Source of the DNA: a virus
Virus record (IMG/VR): IMGVR_UViG_3300031566_000330
Coordinates: 1-25,414 of that record
Strand: one strand, 5' to 3'
DNA length: 25,414 nucleotides
A program made the position numbers and the translations under genes. Shown here piece after piece: positions 1-8,306 of the stretch. Every line of letters begins with the position of its first letter. The first letter of the stretch is position 1. The notes under the pieces were generated by a model that was not told the DNA's origin, did no database searches, and saw only the letters and a list, made by a program, of their open reading frames with translations.

Positions 1-460
1 GACGTGGGATGTTCTCCGGTTCGCGTAACTTCAGGTACTCCAGCAGTTTGACAGCGCCGGGCACGTCGCCTCTGTCATAGGCCGCGTCAATCTCCAACCA
101 CGCCTTGTCGTGAACCCGCTTGTCCTCGATGCCCTTCGCCTGCCGTGCAAACGCATCGGTATAGCGCGCTTGCGCACCCTCGTAAAACTGCGCGTACCCC
201 TGCTGGACGCGGGGGTTCTCCGACTCGATGGCCGACACCGACAACGCTGCCTCGTCGTATATCTTCTGCGCGGCTTCGGGGGTTGGCGCGGAGGAGGCAC
301 GCAGGTACGCCGCGCTCATCGTCTCGTCGTGACGCCGCTTCCACGCCGTCAGGTTGATGGCGTCCTCGGCGGCTTCGTGTGCCTCAAGCGTTTCCAGACG
401 GCGGCCACGCCGGACGAACGTGGTCGGCGGTGCGGTCGGGGACTGGGGGAAGGTTGGCAT
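1..460 (-). CDS. Internal-virion-like helical protein, N-terminal part (runs off the left edge)
   Basis: The reading frame opens with ATG at 460 and stays open to base 1, giving 153 visible residues; the 3' end lies outside the window. The visible part starts with a Pro/Thr-rich stretch (MPTFPQSPTAPPTTF), then becomes charged and predicted helical, rich in Ala, Glu, Lys and Arg, without membrane segments or signal peptide. Its ATG overlaps the TAA of the upstream 58-residue gene by one base (TAATG), so the two are probably translationally coupled. Position after a T7 gp11-like protein and a GNAT-like gp13 counterpart suggests an internal virion or ejection protein (T7 gp14/gp15 region). That role is inferred from order only; I do not recognise the sequence family. 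Confidence 0.75.
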   Translation of the reverse strand, partial: MPTFPQSPTAPPTTFVRRGRRLETLEAHEAAEDAINLTAWKRRHDETMSAAYLRASSAPTPEAAQKIYDEAALSVSAIESENPRVQQGYAQFYEGAQARYTDAFARQAKGIEDKRVHDKAWLEIDAAYDRGDVPGAVKLLEYLKLREPENIPR

Positions 461-636
461 TATTGAAACCTCCGCTGCCCCGTCAGGAGCGTGCCCTTGC
501 TGGCCTGCTTGGGCGGCTTCTGCATACTCGCGAGTTCCTGCTGCGCCTGTTGCCGGGCACGTTCAAGCAAGTCGTCAGGCGGCTGCGGTTCCGTCCGCTC
601 GTCCTGCGCTGTCCGCTGTGGGAATAGAGCCGCCAT
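460..636 (-). CDS. Small hypothetical protein, 58 aa
   Basis: An ATG at 636 is preceded by GGGAGACTGACG, a Shine-Dalgarno site that overlaps the stop of the GNAT-like gene (TGA at 639-641). The product is 58 residues, very Gln-rich with many charged residues, beginning MAALFPQRTAQDERTEP and ending GTLLTGQRRFQ. The start MAALFPxR is similar to that of the protein encoded at 16294-16842 (MAALFPGRKPY), which is the only visible link. It has no cysteines, membrane segment or recognisable domain. Tight packing between two late genes and coupling to the downstream gene support it being real. A small virion or assembly protein is possible, but no function can be assigned. Confidence 0.7.
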   Translation of the reverse strand: MAALFPQRTAQDERTEPQPPDDLLERARQQAQQELASMQKPPKQASKGTLLTGQRRFQ

Positions 637-638
637 CG

Positions 639-1055
639 TCAGTCTCCCGCCAGCCTGACAAACATGAGCGCTGGCCTGTCATCAATCCAGTTCGGCATGA
701 CAGATTCTTCGTGGAACCCCAGGTGTTGGGCCATGCGCACAGCCTCCGGGAAGTCCACTTCCACGGCCGCCATGAGCCGCGTCAGTCCCTTCTCGTGCAT
801 CAAGTACCCGATGTAGTCGCGGAGTATCCTGAACAGGGCAATCTGGTTCTCCAGCGCCTGCGGCGCGAGGTCAACCCAGACCCAACCGCAGGTCGGGTTC
901 ATCTGCTTGATGCCGCCGACCGCCAGCAACTCGCCGTCGTGTTCCAGTGCGTACACCACGTCGGTCGTCGCGGGCATCTCGCTGAAACAGCCGTGGCTGA
1001 CGGATCGCTCCCCGATGGCTTGCAGGTCCGCTTCGGTTGCAGGGCGAATGTGCAT
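639..1055 (-). CDS. GNAT-fold acetyltransferase-like protein (T7 gp13-like position)
   Basis: The chosen start is ATG at 1055, one base after the TGA of the upstream gene; it gives 138 residues beginning MHIRPATEADLQAIG, the typical first strand and helix of a GNAT fold. A central segment (ELLAVGGIKQ) matches the beta4 position, and the C-terminal part (EAVRMAQHLGFHEESV) resembles the last conserved GNAT region of the type xxA...LGFxxE. The GNAT family transfers acetyl groups from acetyl-CoA. In T7-like podoviruses a degenerate GNAT-like protein (gp13) sits beside the internal virion genes and helps virion assembly. The location here, between tail genes and an internal-virion-like gene, suits that structural role better than an enzymatic one. 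Catalytic activity cannot be judged. Confidence 0.75.
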   Translation of the reverse strand: MHIRPATEADLQAIGERSVSHGCFSEMPATTDVVYALEHDGELLAVGGIKQMNPTCGWVWVDLAPQALENQIALFRILRDYIGYLMHEKGLTRLMAAVEVDFPEAVRMAQHLGFHEESVMPNWIDDRPALMFVRLAGD

Positions 1056-1056
1056 A

Positions 1057-1677
1057 TCAACTGGTCCTGAGTGCGCGGGTGTACTCGATCCAGGCGGCGT
1101 ACAGATAGATCGTGTCCGCGTCATGCGCGTCGGGCAAGAGCGAGATGTTCAAGAACCCCGGATGTCCGGTGATGTTGGCGGCAGCCAGCGCCACAATCTG
1201 TTCCTCGATGTTCGTGGTTGTCAGGGCGTCCGTCTTGCCGCCCATTTCCGTGTCGCCCGTATAAGCCCCGATGCCGTTGAAGTAGGCCAACACGTCGATA
1301 TCGCAATCGTCCGTGCTGCCGCTGCGCTGAAGCAGCAGGTGAACCACCACGTCCTCGTCGGAATCAAGGTCAGGGGGGATGGGAATAGGCGGGAACTGGA
1401 CCTCCGCCACGTCCTCTCCTACCCACGAGACGCGCAGGGCCTTGTCGGTAGCGCCGTTGACGCGCTGGAGAATCGGCGTGGAATTACTCGCCAGGATACC
1501 GCCATACGCCGCCAGGTTCTGAATCGCGTTCGTTGCGATTTCCCGCAGCCCGCAGATGTCCAACGGGATGAACGCCTGTACGGAAAGCACGTCCGTTTGC
1601 AGGGCGGCTTCCAGGTCCGACACCTGCGTCGGCGTTCCAAAGAACTCCTCGCGCGTCTGATACGTTACCCGTCCCAT
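1057..1677 (-). CDS. Hypothetical virion protein, 206 aa
   Basis: A strong Shine-Dalgarno (AAGGAGG, then CGAAC) precedes ATG at 1677. The product begins MGRVTYQTREEFFGTPTQV and has 206 residues with alternating hydrophobic strands (VVVHLLLQR, DTIYLYAAWIEYTRAL) and an acidic Pro-rich middle (FPPIPIPPDLDSDED), compatible with a beta-sandwich. There are no export signals, membrane segments or catalytic motifs. It lies in the tail end of the late operon and is followed one base later by the GNAT-like gene. It resembles hypothetical beta-rich structural proteins common in uncultured podoviruses, but I cannot name a family. A minor virion or tail-associated protein is the best inference. Confidence 0.8.
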   Translation of the reverse strand: MGRVTYQTREEFFGTPTQVSDLEAALQTDVLSVQAFIPLDICGLREIATNAIQNLAAYGGILASNSTPILQRVNGATDKALRVSWVGEDVAEVQFPPIPIPPDLDSDEDVVVHLLLQRSGSTDDCDIDVLAYFNGIGAYTGDTEMGGKTDALTTTNIEEQIVALAAANITGHPGFLNISLLPDAHDADTIYLYAAWIEYTRALRTS

Positions 1678-1687
1678 GTTCGCCTCC

Positions 1688-2887
1688 TTAGTACGATGAG
1701 AACCCGCCGCTGCGGTCCCAGTGGACCACGGCGTACTCGTCCGCTACCACCCAGCCGTAGTATTCCCACGGCCCCCAGGGGGCCGCGTACCAGTGGCCCG
1801 GCTCCGTCAACGCCGCGCCGAGATAGGCGCTGCTGACGATGTCGGTGTCGTCCGTGGCCGGGGCGTCTTCGAGCCAGTCGCTCCACTTGCCTTCCAGAAT
1901 GTCCGGGTCGTCCTGCGCGCTCCAGCGGTCCCCCGCAACGGCCATGCACCGGACATACCACGTCACGTCCCGCGCCAACCCGTCGTAAGCCGTCGTTTTG
2001 GCAAGACTGATGGTGCGCGTGACCCTGCCCGTGTAGGCACCGCCAACAAACGTCCCGGCCGTCGCGGCGCCGGGCCGCGCCTCGTCGTTCTCCGATTCGT
2101 GGTTCCAATCGGCGTGCGCCCCCCCGATGGCAAGCGCCCACGACGCCTGCCCGCCGGAATCGCCGTACATCTCGTTGTTGATGCCGCCCGAACTCCAGGC
2201 GACGACGCCCGGCGTCCAGACCATCGCGTTGAACAACTTCATCAGGTCTTCCCAGACCCAATGGCCGAGAATGTCACCGGCCGCGATAGTGCCTTCCAGG
2301 TCGGCCCCTGCATCGTCCGGGTGCGTGGTGTACCGGCGGAACGTGTCCGTGCCCAATCCTGCCGCATCAAACAGGTCGGCGAGCGACTGATACCGAAAGA
2401 GCGTGCCGGGGTCGTAGGTTTCATTCTGCGTCGAGTCGCCGAACCAGTCCCTGTCCCGCTTCACGCCCGCGTCGTGGCTCTTGACGAAATTGCTCCAACG
2501 GTCCGTGATGAAGTCCTGGAACGTCGCCCAGAATGACGCCGCCTGAATGTCCGTCCCATTCAGGATGAAGCCCTTGTCTTCACACGTCGCGTCGGCGCTG
2601 AGCGTGACCTCCGTTCCCGACGTGTAGGCCGCGATGGTCCGCGTGCCGATGTCCCTGATGTCAACCGTGTGCCCGACGTAGGCCGCCGTGAAGATGCTGT
2701 CTTCGGCCGTCAAGGTCGTGCCGACGACGGTGCAGGTGCTGGCCTTGCTCAAGAGGATGTCGGCCAGGAGCGTCTCGCCGCCGATGGCGAGCGAGCGCTG
2801 GTTCAGCGCATCGACAAACTCCTGAACGACAGCGATCGCCGTCCAGTCAACGCCCGCTTCCCAGGTTGTGACCGTCCATCCTGGCAT
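1688..2887 (-). CDS. Hypothetical tail/virion protein, 399 aa
   Basis: ATG at 2887 overlaps the TGA of the upstream gene by one base (TGATG), so coupling is likely. The product has 399 residues. Residues about 50-110 form a beta-rich module of Thr/Val/Ala repeats (STCTVVGTTLTAEDSIFTA, then GHTVDIRDIGTRTIAAYTSG) similar in style to the small beta domain inserted in the tail tubular protein at 4444-5259. The C-terminal half is rich in Trp, Tyr and Asp (for example HWYAAPWGPWEYYGW), which is typical of extracellular or carbohydrate-facing surfaces. No signal peptide or enzyme motif is visible. Its place after the tail tubular gene suggests a tail component. The family is not recognised. Confidence 0.8.
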   Translation of the reverse strand: MPGWTVTTWEAGVDWTAIAVVQEFVDALNQRSLAIGGETLLADILLSKASTCTVVGTTLTAEDSIFTAAYVGHTVDIRDIGTRTIAAYTSGTEVTLSADATCEDKGFILNGTDIQAASFWATFQDFITDRWSNFVKSHDAGVKRDRDWFGDSTQNETYDPGTLFRYQSLADLFDAAGLGTDTFRRYTTHPDDAGADLEGTIAAGDILGHWVWEDLMKLFNAMVWTPGVVAWSSGGINNEMYGDSGGQASWALAIGGAHADWNHESENDEARPGAATAGTFVGGAYTGRVTRTISLAKTTAYDGLARDVTWYVRCMAVAGDRWSAQDDPDILEGKWSDWLEDAPATDDTDIVSSAYLGAALTEPGHWYAAPWGPWEYYGWVVADEYAVVHWDRSGGFSSY

Positions 2888-3321
2888 CAGTGTGCCCTGA
2901 CGTGATCGAATCCCAGGCTGTCATCCGCCTTGCGCTGGAGCACTTGGAACTTGGCAGTCGGCGCATCGAGAATCGCCCAGTCCTTCGCGGTGTTGTCCCA
3001 CCGCAGCATTTCGTTTTCCGCGTCCCCGTCGGGAACACTCCGGGCCAACAGCCCTTCTTCCTGCGGCGGCCCCGGCGGTTGCTCGGCCGCTCTCAGCCGG
3101 TTCACTTCCGTAGCAACTTCTTCGGCCCACGCCGTTAGCCGTTCCGGGTCCGGCGTGACTGACATCGTGCGCAAACTCTGCTGAAAGTCGCGGAACCAAC
3201 GTTCCAGGCCCTGAACGCCTTCCGCCTCACGGGGCGGTTCGAGGTCCCGCAACTGGCGCAGCGTATCGACAACGATGGAGTATTCCGCCGCGAAGGTCTC
3301 AACTAGCGTCGTGTCAACCAT
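2887..3321 (-). CDS. Hypothetical late protein, 144 aa
   Basis: The start is taken at ATG 3321, which overlaps the upstream stop (TGA at 3314-3316) by eight bases. A longer in-frame extension upstream lies inside the neighbouring gene and has an Arg/Thr-rich shadow composition, so it was rejected. The 144-residue product is predicted to be mostly helical in its first 100 residues (ETFAAEYSIVVDTLRQLRDL, EEVATEVNRLRAAEQ), possibly a coiled coil. After a Pro-rich linker (EQPPGPPQEEG) comes a short terminal domain (ENEMLRWDNTAKDWAIL) that looks like the WDxxxxxW attachment motif seen in phage fibre and tail proteins. Function is unknown; a small tail-complex protein is plausible. Confidence 0.75.
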   Translation of the reverse strand: MVDTTLVETFAAEYSIVVDTLRQLRDLEPPREAEGVQGLERWFRDFQQSLRTMSVTPDPERLTAWAEEVATEVNRLRAAEQPPGPPQEEGLLARSVPDGDAENEMLRWDNTAKDWAILDAPTAKFQVLQRKADDSLGFDHVRAH

Positions 3322-4444
3322 AGAGAGGCGTTCCCCCGCCCAGATAGCGGTCGATGACCGCGAAACTCGCGAGGACCCCGCCCAGCAGTTTCTTGGTCTC
3401 CGTGTTCGGCACGGGCACCCAGACGCCCATCCGCTGCCACTGGCCCGTGTTCGTCGTGCCGTCGTCTTCGTAGACCTTCGTTTGATCCACGCGGTATTCC
3501 TGCAACTCGGCGATGGTCGCGGCATCCCAGCCTGCCGGTTCGTACATCAGGTAGACGATGGTGTCGTACCGCTTCCCCTCGGCCCGCTTGCGCTGCCGCA
3601 GGGCAAGATCGTTGAACCAGAGCGTGTGCTTGGGCGCGTTAACGATGTGCTTGCAGCCCTTGTTGTTGATCTTGCCTACCAGCGGCGCCAGCGCGCCCAG
3701 TTGCGATTGATTCAGCAGCACCCGTATTCGCAACTGCGCCCGGACGTAAGGCCAGGCGTTGGCACCTTCGATGATGGCCCAGCGCCGACGCGTCTCGGAC
3801 GTGCTATCTTTGAAGGGGACGTTGGCAACGTAATTCGTGCCGGGAATCTTGAAGTTGTTCCACATGCGGACGGCCGACACGTCGGCTTCGAGGATGCCGC
3901 GCCCCGTGGGCTCGAGTTCGCCCTGTTCAGCGTAGGTGTCGAAGACGGCGGTGATCTTGGCAAGCCCGACGCGCCATCGGTGTTCGAGGATGCTCTCGCG
4001 GAGCAGGGCGGCAGCCCACTGGCCGCTCTGGGCCATCGGCAAGCCTTCGGGCAAGGCGCCCTCTATCAGCCCGCCGGCCGCGCTGTCTTCGGCGTAGAAG
4101 ATGCGCGTGCCCATCCGCCGGCCGCGCCGGCCCGTCTCGAACTTGCGGTACGCTTCGCGCAGGCCGGTGATGCCGCTGGTGAAGGGGGTCTTGACCTTGG
4201 CGTAGACGACGTTCGTGACCTGCGCGCCCTGGTCGGGGGTCTTCCGGGTCGTCTCGGAACCCGTCCCGATTACGATGAATCCCCAGGGGGCCGTGTCGTC
4301 GGGGTAGGCATCGCCGGGTCGCGGAACCTGCGCCTCGCGCTTGGAGAACGGCAGATTGTAGTCCACGGTCTTGAGTTCGTCCGTCAGCGTGTCGCCGTAC
4401 CGGACGTTCTGCGGAATCAGTTTGACGTTCGCCCCGAGTGCCAT
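3314..4444 (-). CDS. Hypothetical virion protein downstream of the tail tubular gene, 376 aa
   Basis: ATG at 4444 overlaps the TGA of the tail tubular gene (TGATG). The 376-residue product starts MALGANVKLIPQNVRYGDTL and has a mixed alpha/beta composition with a basic segment (RKFETGRRGRRMGTR) near residues 100-115. There is no signal peptide, no membrane segment and only a single cysteine. In T7-like phages a large tail tubular protein B follows gp11, but this product is much shorter than T7 gp12 (about 790 residues) and shows no similarity I can recognise. It may be a nozzle or tail-surface protein of another family. The assignment as virion protein rests on operon position. Confidence 0.8.
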   Translation of the reverse strand: MALGANVKLIPQNVRYGDTLTDELKTVDYNLPFSKREAQVPRPGDAYPDDTAPWGFIVIGTGSETTRKTPDQGAQVTNVVYAKVKTPFTSGITGLREAYRKFETGRRGRRMGTRIFYAEDSAAGGLIEGALPEGLPMAQSGQWAAALLRESILEHRWRVGLAKITAVFDTYAEQGELEPTGRGILEADVSAVRMWNNFKIPGTNYVANVPFKDSTSETRRRWAIIEGANAWPYVRAQLRIRVLLNQSQLGALAPLVGKINNKGCKHIVNAPKHTLWFNDLALRQRKRAEGKRYDTIVYLMYEPAGWDAATIAELQEYRVDQTKVYEDDGTTNTGQWQRMGVWVPVPNTETKKLLGGVLASFAVIDRYLGGGTPLYG

Positions 4445-5259
4445 CAGTACCGTGACTCCAACCAGGTCTTGCCCGAAGGTTCCGTCAACGCTTCTTGCTG
4501 GTTCACGACGCGCGCCCGCGCCCGCACGTCATCGAGTTCCAGGAGCAACTGCTGGTGCAGGTTCTTGTCGTGCATCAGCGGCATACACAACTTCAAGGCG
4601 AGTTCCGCCGCCAACAGGTCCGCAAAGAGCGGGTCGAACTTGCCGGCATCCGTAATCGCCCAGACGTACTGGATGGTCACGGCGTTCTCGTCGGACTTCA
4701 ACTGCGTCCCGACAATCTCGAATCGCTCATGCTGCGGGTCCGTCCGCACGAATCGCATGAAGTCGCTCGGCAGGTCGAACTGGTACGCCCACGGGTACGG
4801 GGGTTCGCTCGCCCAGATGTTGTAAGTGCTCGTGGTGTCAGGGGTAGTCGCCCAAGCCCCCGTCACAGTCAGCGTGTCGGCGGTGTTGGATGCGATAGGC
4901 CGAATCTGACCCGCGCCCGTCCCGCCCGTGATGCGAACCCAATAGTCGGCGTATCCGTTCACGTCCCATGTCTGGTCGGTGTCCTCAAGCGTGGTCGAGG
5001 ATGCGTCTGTGGCCGTGCCGTAATCTGTCCGCACGTCCACAACGAGGTCAACCCATTTCAGGGCGAACCGCCAGGCGTGCGAGCGCAGGAGCGCGTCCCG
5101 CGTGGGCGCGTAGTAGAGGTCGCACTGGATGGATTCGGCGCTGCCTTCTCCGAGAGCCGCGATGGTGCTGGCGCCGATTCGGCCCAAGGCGATGTTGCAG
5201 ATAGCCACGTCCGCTGTAGCGGCCGCTGTCGGGGTTCCTTCTCCACTGCCTTCCGCCAT
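4444..5259 (-). CDS. Tail tubular protein A-like (T7 gp11 family) with an inserted beta domain
   Basis: The N-terminal region (AICNIALGRIGASTIAAL around residues 19-36, then ESIQCDLYYAPTRDALLRSH at 42-61) is the hallmark of the T7 gp11 tail tubular family, which forms the ring joining portal and tail nozzle. The later part (PYPWAYQFDLPSDFMRF) also matches the family. The protein has 271 residues against 196 for T7 gp11. The extra length is mainly a Thr/Asp-rich beta segment at about residues 79-149 (including GGTGAGQIRPIASNTADTL) inserted between conserved parts. ATG at 5259 follows AAGGGGCTGGACT, a good ribosome-binding site 12 bases after the fibre gene. Function: head-tail adaptor in the virion. 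Confidence 0.92.
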   Translation of the reverse strand: MAEGSGEGTPTAAATADVAICNIALGRIGASTIAALGEGSAESIQCDLYYAPTRDALLRSHAWRFALKWVDLVVDVRTDYGTATDASSTTLEDTDQTWDVNGYADYWVRITGGTGAGQIRPIASNTADTLTVTGAWATTPDTTSTYNIWASEPPYPWAYQFDLPSDFMRFVRTDPQHERFEIVGTQLKSDENAVTIQYVWAITDAGKFDPLFADLLAAELALKLCMPLMHDKNLHQQLLLELDDVRARARVVNQQEALTEPSGKTWLESRY

Positions 5260-5270
5260 AGTCCAGCCCC

Positions 5271-8200
5271 TTACGGCACGGCCTCGGTGTCCGGGTTCGT
5301 GAACGAGTACCCGGCCTTCGAGCGCCAGAAGTAGTACGTCCCGGGGTCGAGGTAGAATGTGACCTTGCCCAGCGTGCTGGTGTACCCGCTGGCAACGACA
5401 GTATCACCGCCCACGTCCGTTGTCACCCAGACCAGGACGTTCGGGATGGCGCTGGCGTCAACTGACGATGTGACGGTGTAGATGTAGGTGGTTGACCCGC
5501 CGCCCAGACTGCTGGCGTCGAGAATCAGATCCAGCCGCCCGCCGTTGTGCCAATCGGTCTGCAACTCGTTCGTGTCGGCCACGATGAGGACGGTCTCGGC
5601 CTTGATTGCAGCGATATCGACCGAAAGGGATGCCCCTACGGGAGCGCCGAGACGGGCAAACGAGTCGCCCGTTTGCAGGGTGTTCCCCGTGTAGGTCGTC
5701 AGGGTCGAGACGGTTCCAATCAGGTTCCCGGTGATGTTGCCGGTAAGGTTGACCGTCCAAGCCGTGACTGAGGCCAGTCCATTGCTCGCCAACGCATAGC
5801 CAGTCTTGGAGGCAGCGGCAACCACAACGCCGTCCGTTCCCGTGTCGGCGAGGATTTCGGCACCGGGCGGGACGTGGGTGATGGCGCCAGAGGTCTTGGT
5901 TATGTCGTAGGTGGTACTCGTTACGTGAAGTGTGCCCGTCGCCCGCTTGAGGTCGAAGACATCACCCGCGCCAACAACAGACGTGATGACGTTGCACCCC
6001 TTCAACAGCACGCTCGCGTCGGTATCGTCGGTGGCTATTCCAATCACATCATTCGGACAGTCCGCGTGGCTGGACGAAGCCATAATCAGACAGCCTTCAA
6101 CGACCAACTGATTACGGACCAGCAACCCATAGGTGTCGTTTGCATTGGTGTCCGTCCTACCAGCGTAGAGAATGCAATTGCGCAGTGTCCCATAGCCATC
6201 TTGGGCCAGGACAGCGCGGGCCTCAGTCGTCTTTGAAGCATCAGTTGTGAAAGTGCAATTCTCAACAAGGAAGCCGCTGACCCCGATGTTCATTCCATCG
6301 TAGGGGCTGAAAAAGTGGCTGTCGCGGATGATAACGTGTTTGCCAGGGGCAGTTGCCGCGATGCCATCGAACTCGCCTTCCCCGTAACAGCGTTCAATGA
6401 GCAGGCGCGATTTGCCAGCCGCATAGATTCCAGCGCCGGAGGCGTGTGTGTTCACGGCCGAGAGGTCACGCAAGATACAATCGTCTTCAAGGATGATGGT
6501 GTTGTCCGAGGCGGTTGTGATGACGGTTTTGCCAAGCCCGGCGCCCTGGAGTGTCAGGCTCTTGTTCGCCGTATCGAGGTCCACCTGCTCAGAGTAGGTG
6601 CCAGGGCCGATGAAGATGGTATCGCCGGAGGCCGCCTCGGCCACCGCCGCCGCGATGGTCAGTTCCGGCTTTGCTGCCGTTCCGTCGCCCGTACCGTCGT
6701 TCCCGTCTTTTGAGACATACCAGACCGTCTCGCCCGGATGGACGAGCAGCGTGTGGGCGGTCCAGTAATCGGCGGCGAACGTGGCCTTGTCGAGCGCGGC
6801 GTCGTTGATGGAGGCCGCCGTGATGACGTTGGCGGCAAGGCCGTTGACCGTCGTGACGTTCGTGGCCGTGGTCGCGGTCGTCACCGTGTCAAGCGTACCG
6901 TGAATGTCGGCGTTCAGGTCGTACTGGCTGGCCCCCACGCCTATGAGCGTCATTCCATCACCGAGCGTTATGCCCTCGGCGCGGATACCGTCGCCGCTCG
7001 TATCACCGCCCGTGGCGTAGATTCCGTGTTTCGTTGTTCCAGCGGCAACAGACTGAATGCCGTGGCCTTCGGTTGGCGCTTCGGACACGATGCCGTCACC
7101 GCTCGTATTCCCACCCAAGGCGTAGATGCCAGCGCTGGTCGTGTCCCCGCCGATAGCGTAGATGCCGTGTTGGGTTGTGCCCATACCCTGAGCGTAGATG
7201 CCGTCACCCTCAGTCTGGGCTACGGCATGCAGGCCGTTCCCGCTTGTGACGCCGCCACGAAGGTACAGACCGTGCCCCGTCGCTCCGCCTGTGATGAGCA
7301 GCCCAGCCCCGGTAGTGTTCCCGGTCACGGTCATACCCGCGCTGGTCGCGTTCGTGCTGACGATGGTGAGCCCGACACCGCCGGTGTTGCCGAGGGTCGT
7401 GCCGCCCGTCACTTCCAGCGTCGAGAGTTTCAGGCCCGTGCCGCCCGTGCCGTCCAGAATGTCGTCGAGTTTGGCGGCGCTCGCAGCAGCCAACCCCGAC
7501 AAAGTTCCGACCGACCCGGAGAGGTTCCCGGTGATGTCGCCGGTGATGTTCACCGTCCACGCCGTCACTGCGTCCAGGCCCGTGGACACCAGCGAGAACC
7601 CCGTCTTGTCGCTACAGGTCGTCGCGGTTGCGGTAATCCATGCGCTGTCGCCCTGGTCGCGAACGGCTTGCAGGCTGTCCGTTGTCCGATCAAACGCCGA
7701 CACGTCCGAAATGGCAAGGAGGATTCCCATGACCGACGTGTCGTGTACGATGTTATCCAGTTCCGTCCCCATGTCGTTCAAGAGCAGGTCGAGATTGTAC
7801 GTTTCGATGGCTGTATCGCAGGCGGCATTGGCCAAATCGCCGATGGTATCTGTGGCGTCGGCGCCTTCGACCTGAACCACGTCCACCTGCAACTTGTCCG
7901 TCGAGTACTTCGAGTCGTAGATGTTCGCGGGCAGGACGTTGAAATCCTCGTGGAAGATGAGCACGTTCGCAACCGAGAACGTGATGCGCAGGTAGCCCGC
8001 CGTGCTGGTGTCGGTTTCTGTCAGTTCCAGGCTGTAGTACCCGTCCTCGACGTGGACGCAGTCGTTGATGCCATCCGCAGCGGTAAGGCCGGGGTCCAGG
8101 TCAACCTTCGTGGCGTCGTTCTTGTAGAGGTTGCAGTCGATGGTCGTAACGTCGAGGGCCGTCTCGGCAAGCACGCCCGCCGAGTCGATGAACGGGCCGA

Positions 8201-8306
8201 CAATCTTCGTGACGGCCGTGTCTTCCTTGAGGTCGCGGGCGCCAAAGACCGGCCCCGCAGCCACGAGCACCAGCAACAGCATGAGGTACAGCATTCGCGA
8301 TTTCAT
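5271..8306 (-). CDS. Exported right-handed beta-helix tail fibre/adhesin, 1011 aa
   Basis: ATG at 8306 overlaps the TGA of the discoidin-domain gene (ATGA). The product starts with a Sec-type signal peptide: MKSR, a hydrophobic core (LYLMLLLVLVAA), then GPVFGA, a plausible signal peptidase site. Next comes a domain ending in LPANIYDSKYSTDKLQVD, a type common in environmental phage tail proteins. Residues about 300-470 are Gly/Thr-rich short repeats (GDGIYAQG, HGIYAIGGDT). A pectate-lyase-like beta-helix follows from about residue 524 (VWYVSKDGNDGTGDG) to about 790. The C-terminus (TDVGGDTVVASGY, LDPGTYYFWRSKAGY) resembles a carboxypeptidase-regulatory-like beta domain. A segment near residues 235-262 is repeated near 835-862. 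Probable receptor binding or glycan depolymerisation; the signal peptide is unusual for a virion protein. Confidence 0.88.
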   Translation of the reverse strand: MKSRMLYLMLLLVLVAAGPVFGARDLKEDTAVTKIVGPFIDSAGVLAETALDVTTIDCNLYKNDATKVDLDPGLTAADGINDCVHVEDGYYSLELTETDTSTAGYLRITFSVANVLIFHEDFNVLPANIYDSKYSTDKLQVDVVQVEGADATDTIGDLANAACDTAIETYNLDLLLNDMGTELDNIVHDTSVMGILLAISDVSAFDRTTDSLQAVRDQGDSAWITATATTCSDKTGFSLVSTGLDAVTAWTVNITGDITGNLSGSVGTLSGLAAASAAKLDDILDGTGGTGLKLSTLEVTGGTTLGNTGGVGLTIVSTNATSAGMTVTGNTTGAGLLITGGATGHGLYLRGGVTSGNGLHAVAQTEGDGIYAQGMGTTQHGIYAIGGDTTSAGIYALGGNTSGDGIVSEAPTEGHGIQSVAAGTTKHGIYATGGDTSGDGIRAEGITLGDGMTLIGVGASQYDLNADIHGTLDTVTTATTATNVTTVNGLAANVITAASINDAALDKATFAADYWTAHTLLVHPGETVWYVSKDGNDGTGDGTAAKPELTIAAAVAEAASGDTIFIGPGTYSEQVDLDTANKSLTLQGAGLGKTVITTASDNTIILEDDCILRDLSAVNTHASGAGIYAAGKSRLLIERCYGEGEFDGIAATAPGKHVIIRDSHFFSPYDGMNIGVSGFLVENCTFTTDASKTTEARAVLAQDGYGTLRNCILYAGRTDTNANDTYGLLVRNQLVVEGCLIMASSSHADCPNDVIGIATDDTDASVLLKGCNVITSVVGAGDVFDLKRATGTLHVTSTTYDITKTSGAITHVPPGAEILADTGTDGVVVAAASKTGYALASNGLASVTAWTVNLTGNITGNLIGTVSTLTTYTGNTLQTGDSFARLGAPVGASLSVDIAAIKAETVLIVADTNELQTDWHNGGRLDLILDASSLGGGSTTYIYTVTSSVDASAIPNVLVWVTTDVGGDTVVASGYTSTLGKVTFYLDPGTYYFWRSKAGYSFTNPDTEAVP

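Noticed and set aside
3275-4825. 516-residue plus-strand open frame
   Set aside because: It is a shadow of two coupled minus-strand late genes in GC-rich DNA and ends in low-complexity Ser/Arg text.
5271-8306. Diversity-generating retroelement target in the fibre (expected in BPP-1 relatives)
   Set aside because: There is no reverse transcriptase gene and no template/variable repeat pair in the window.
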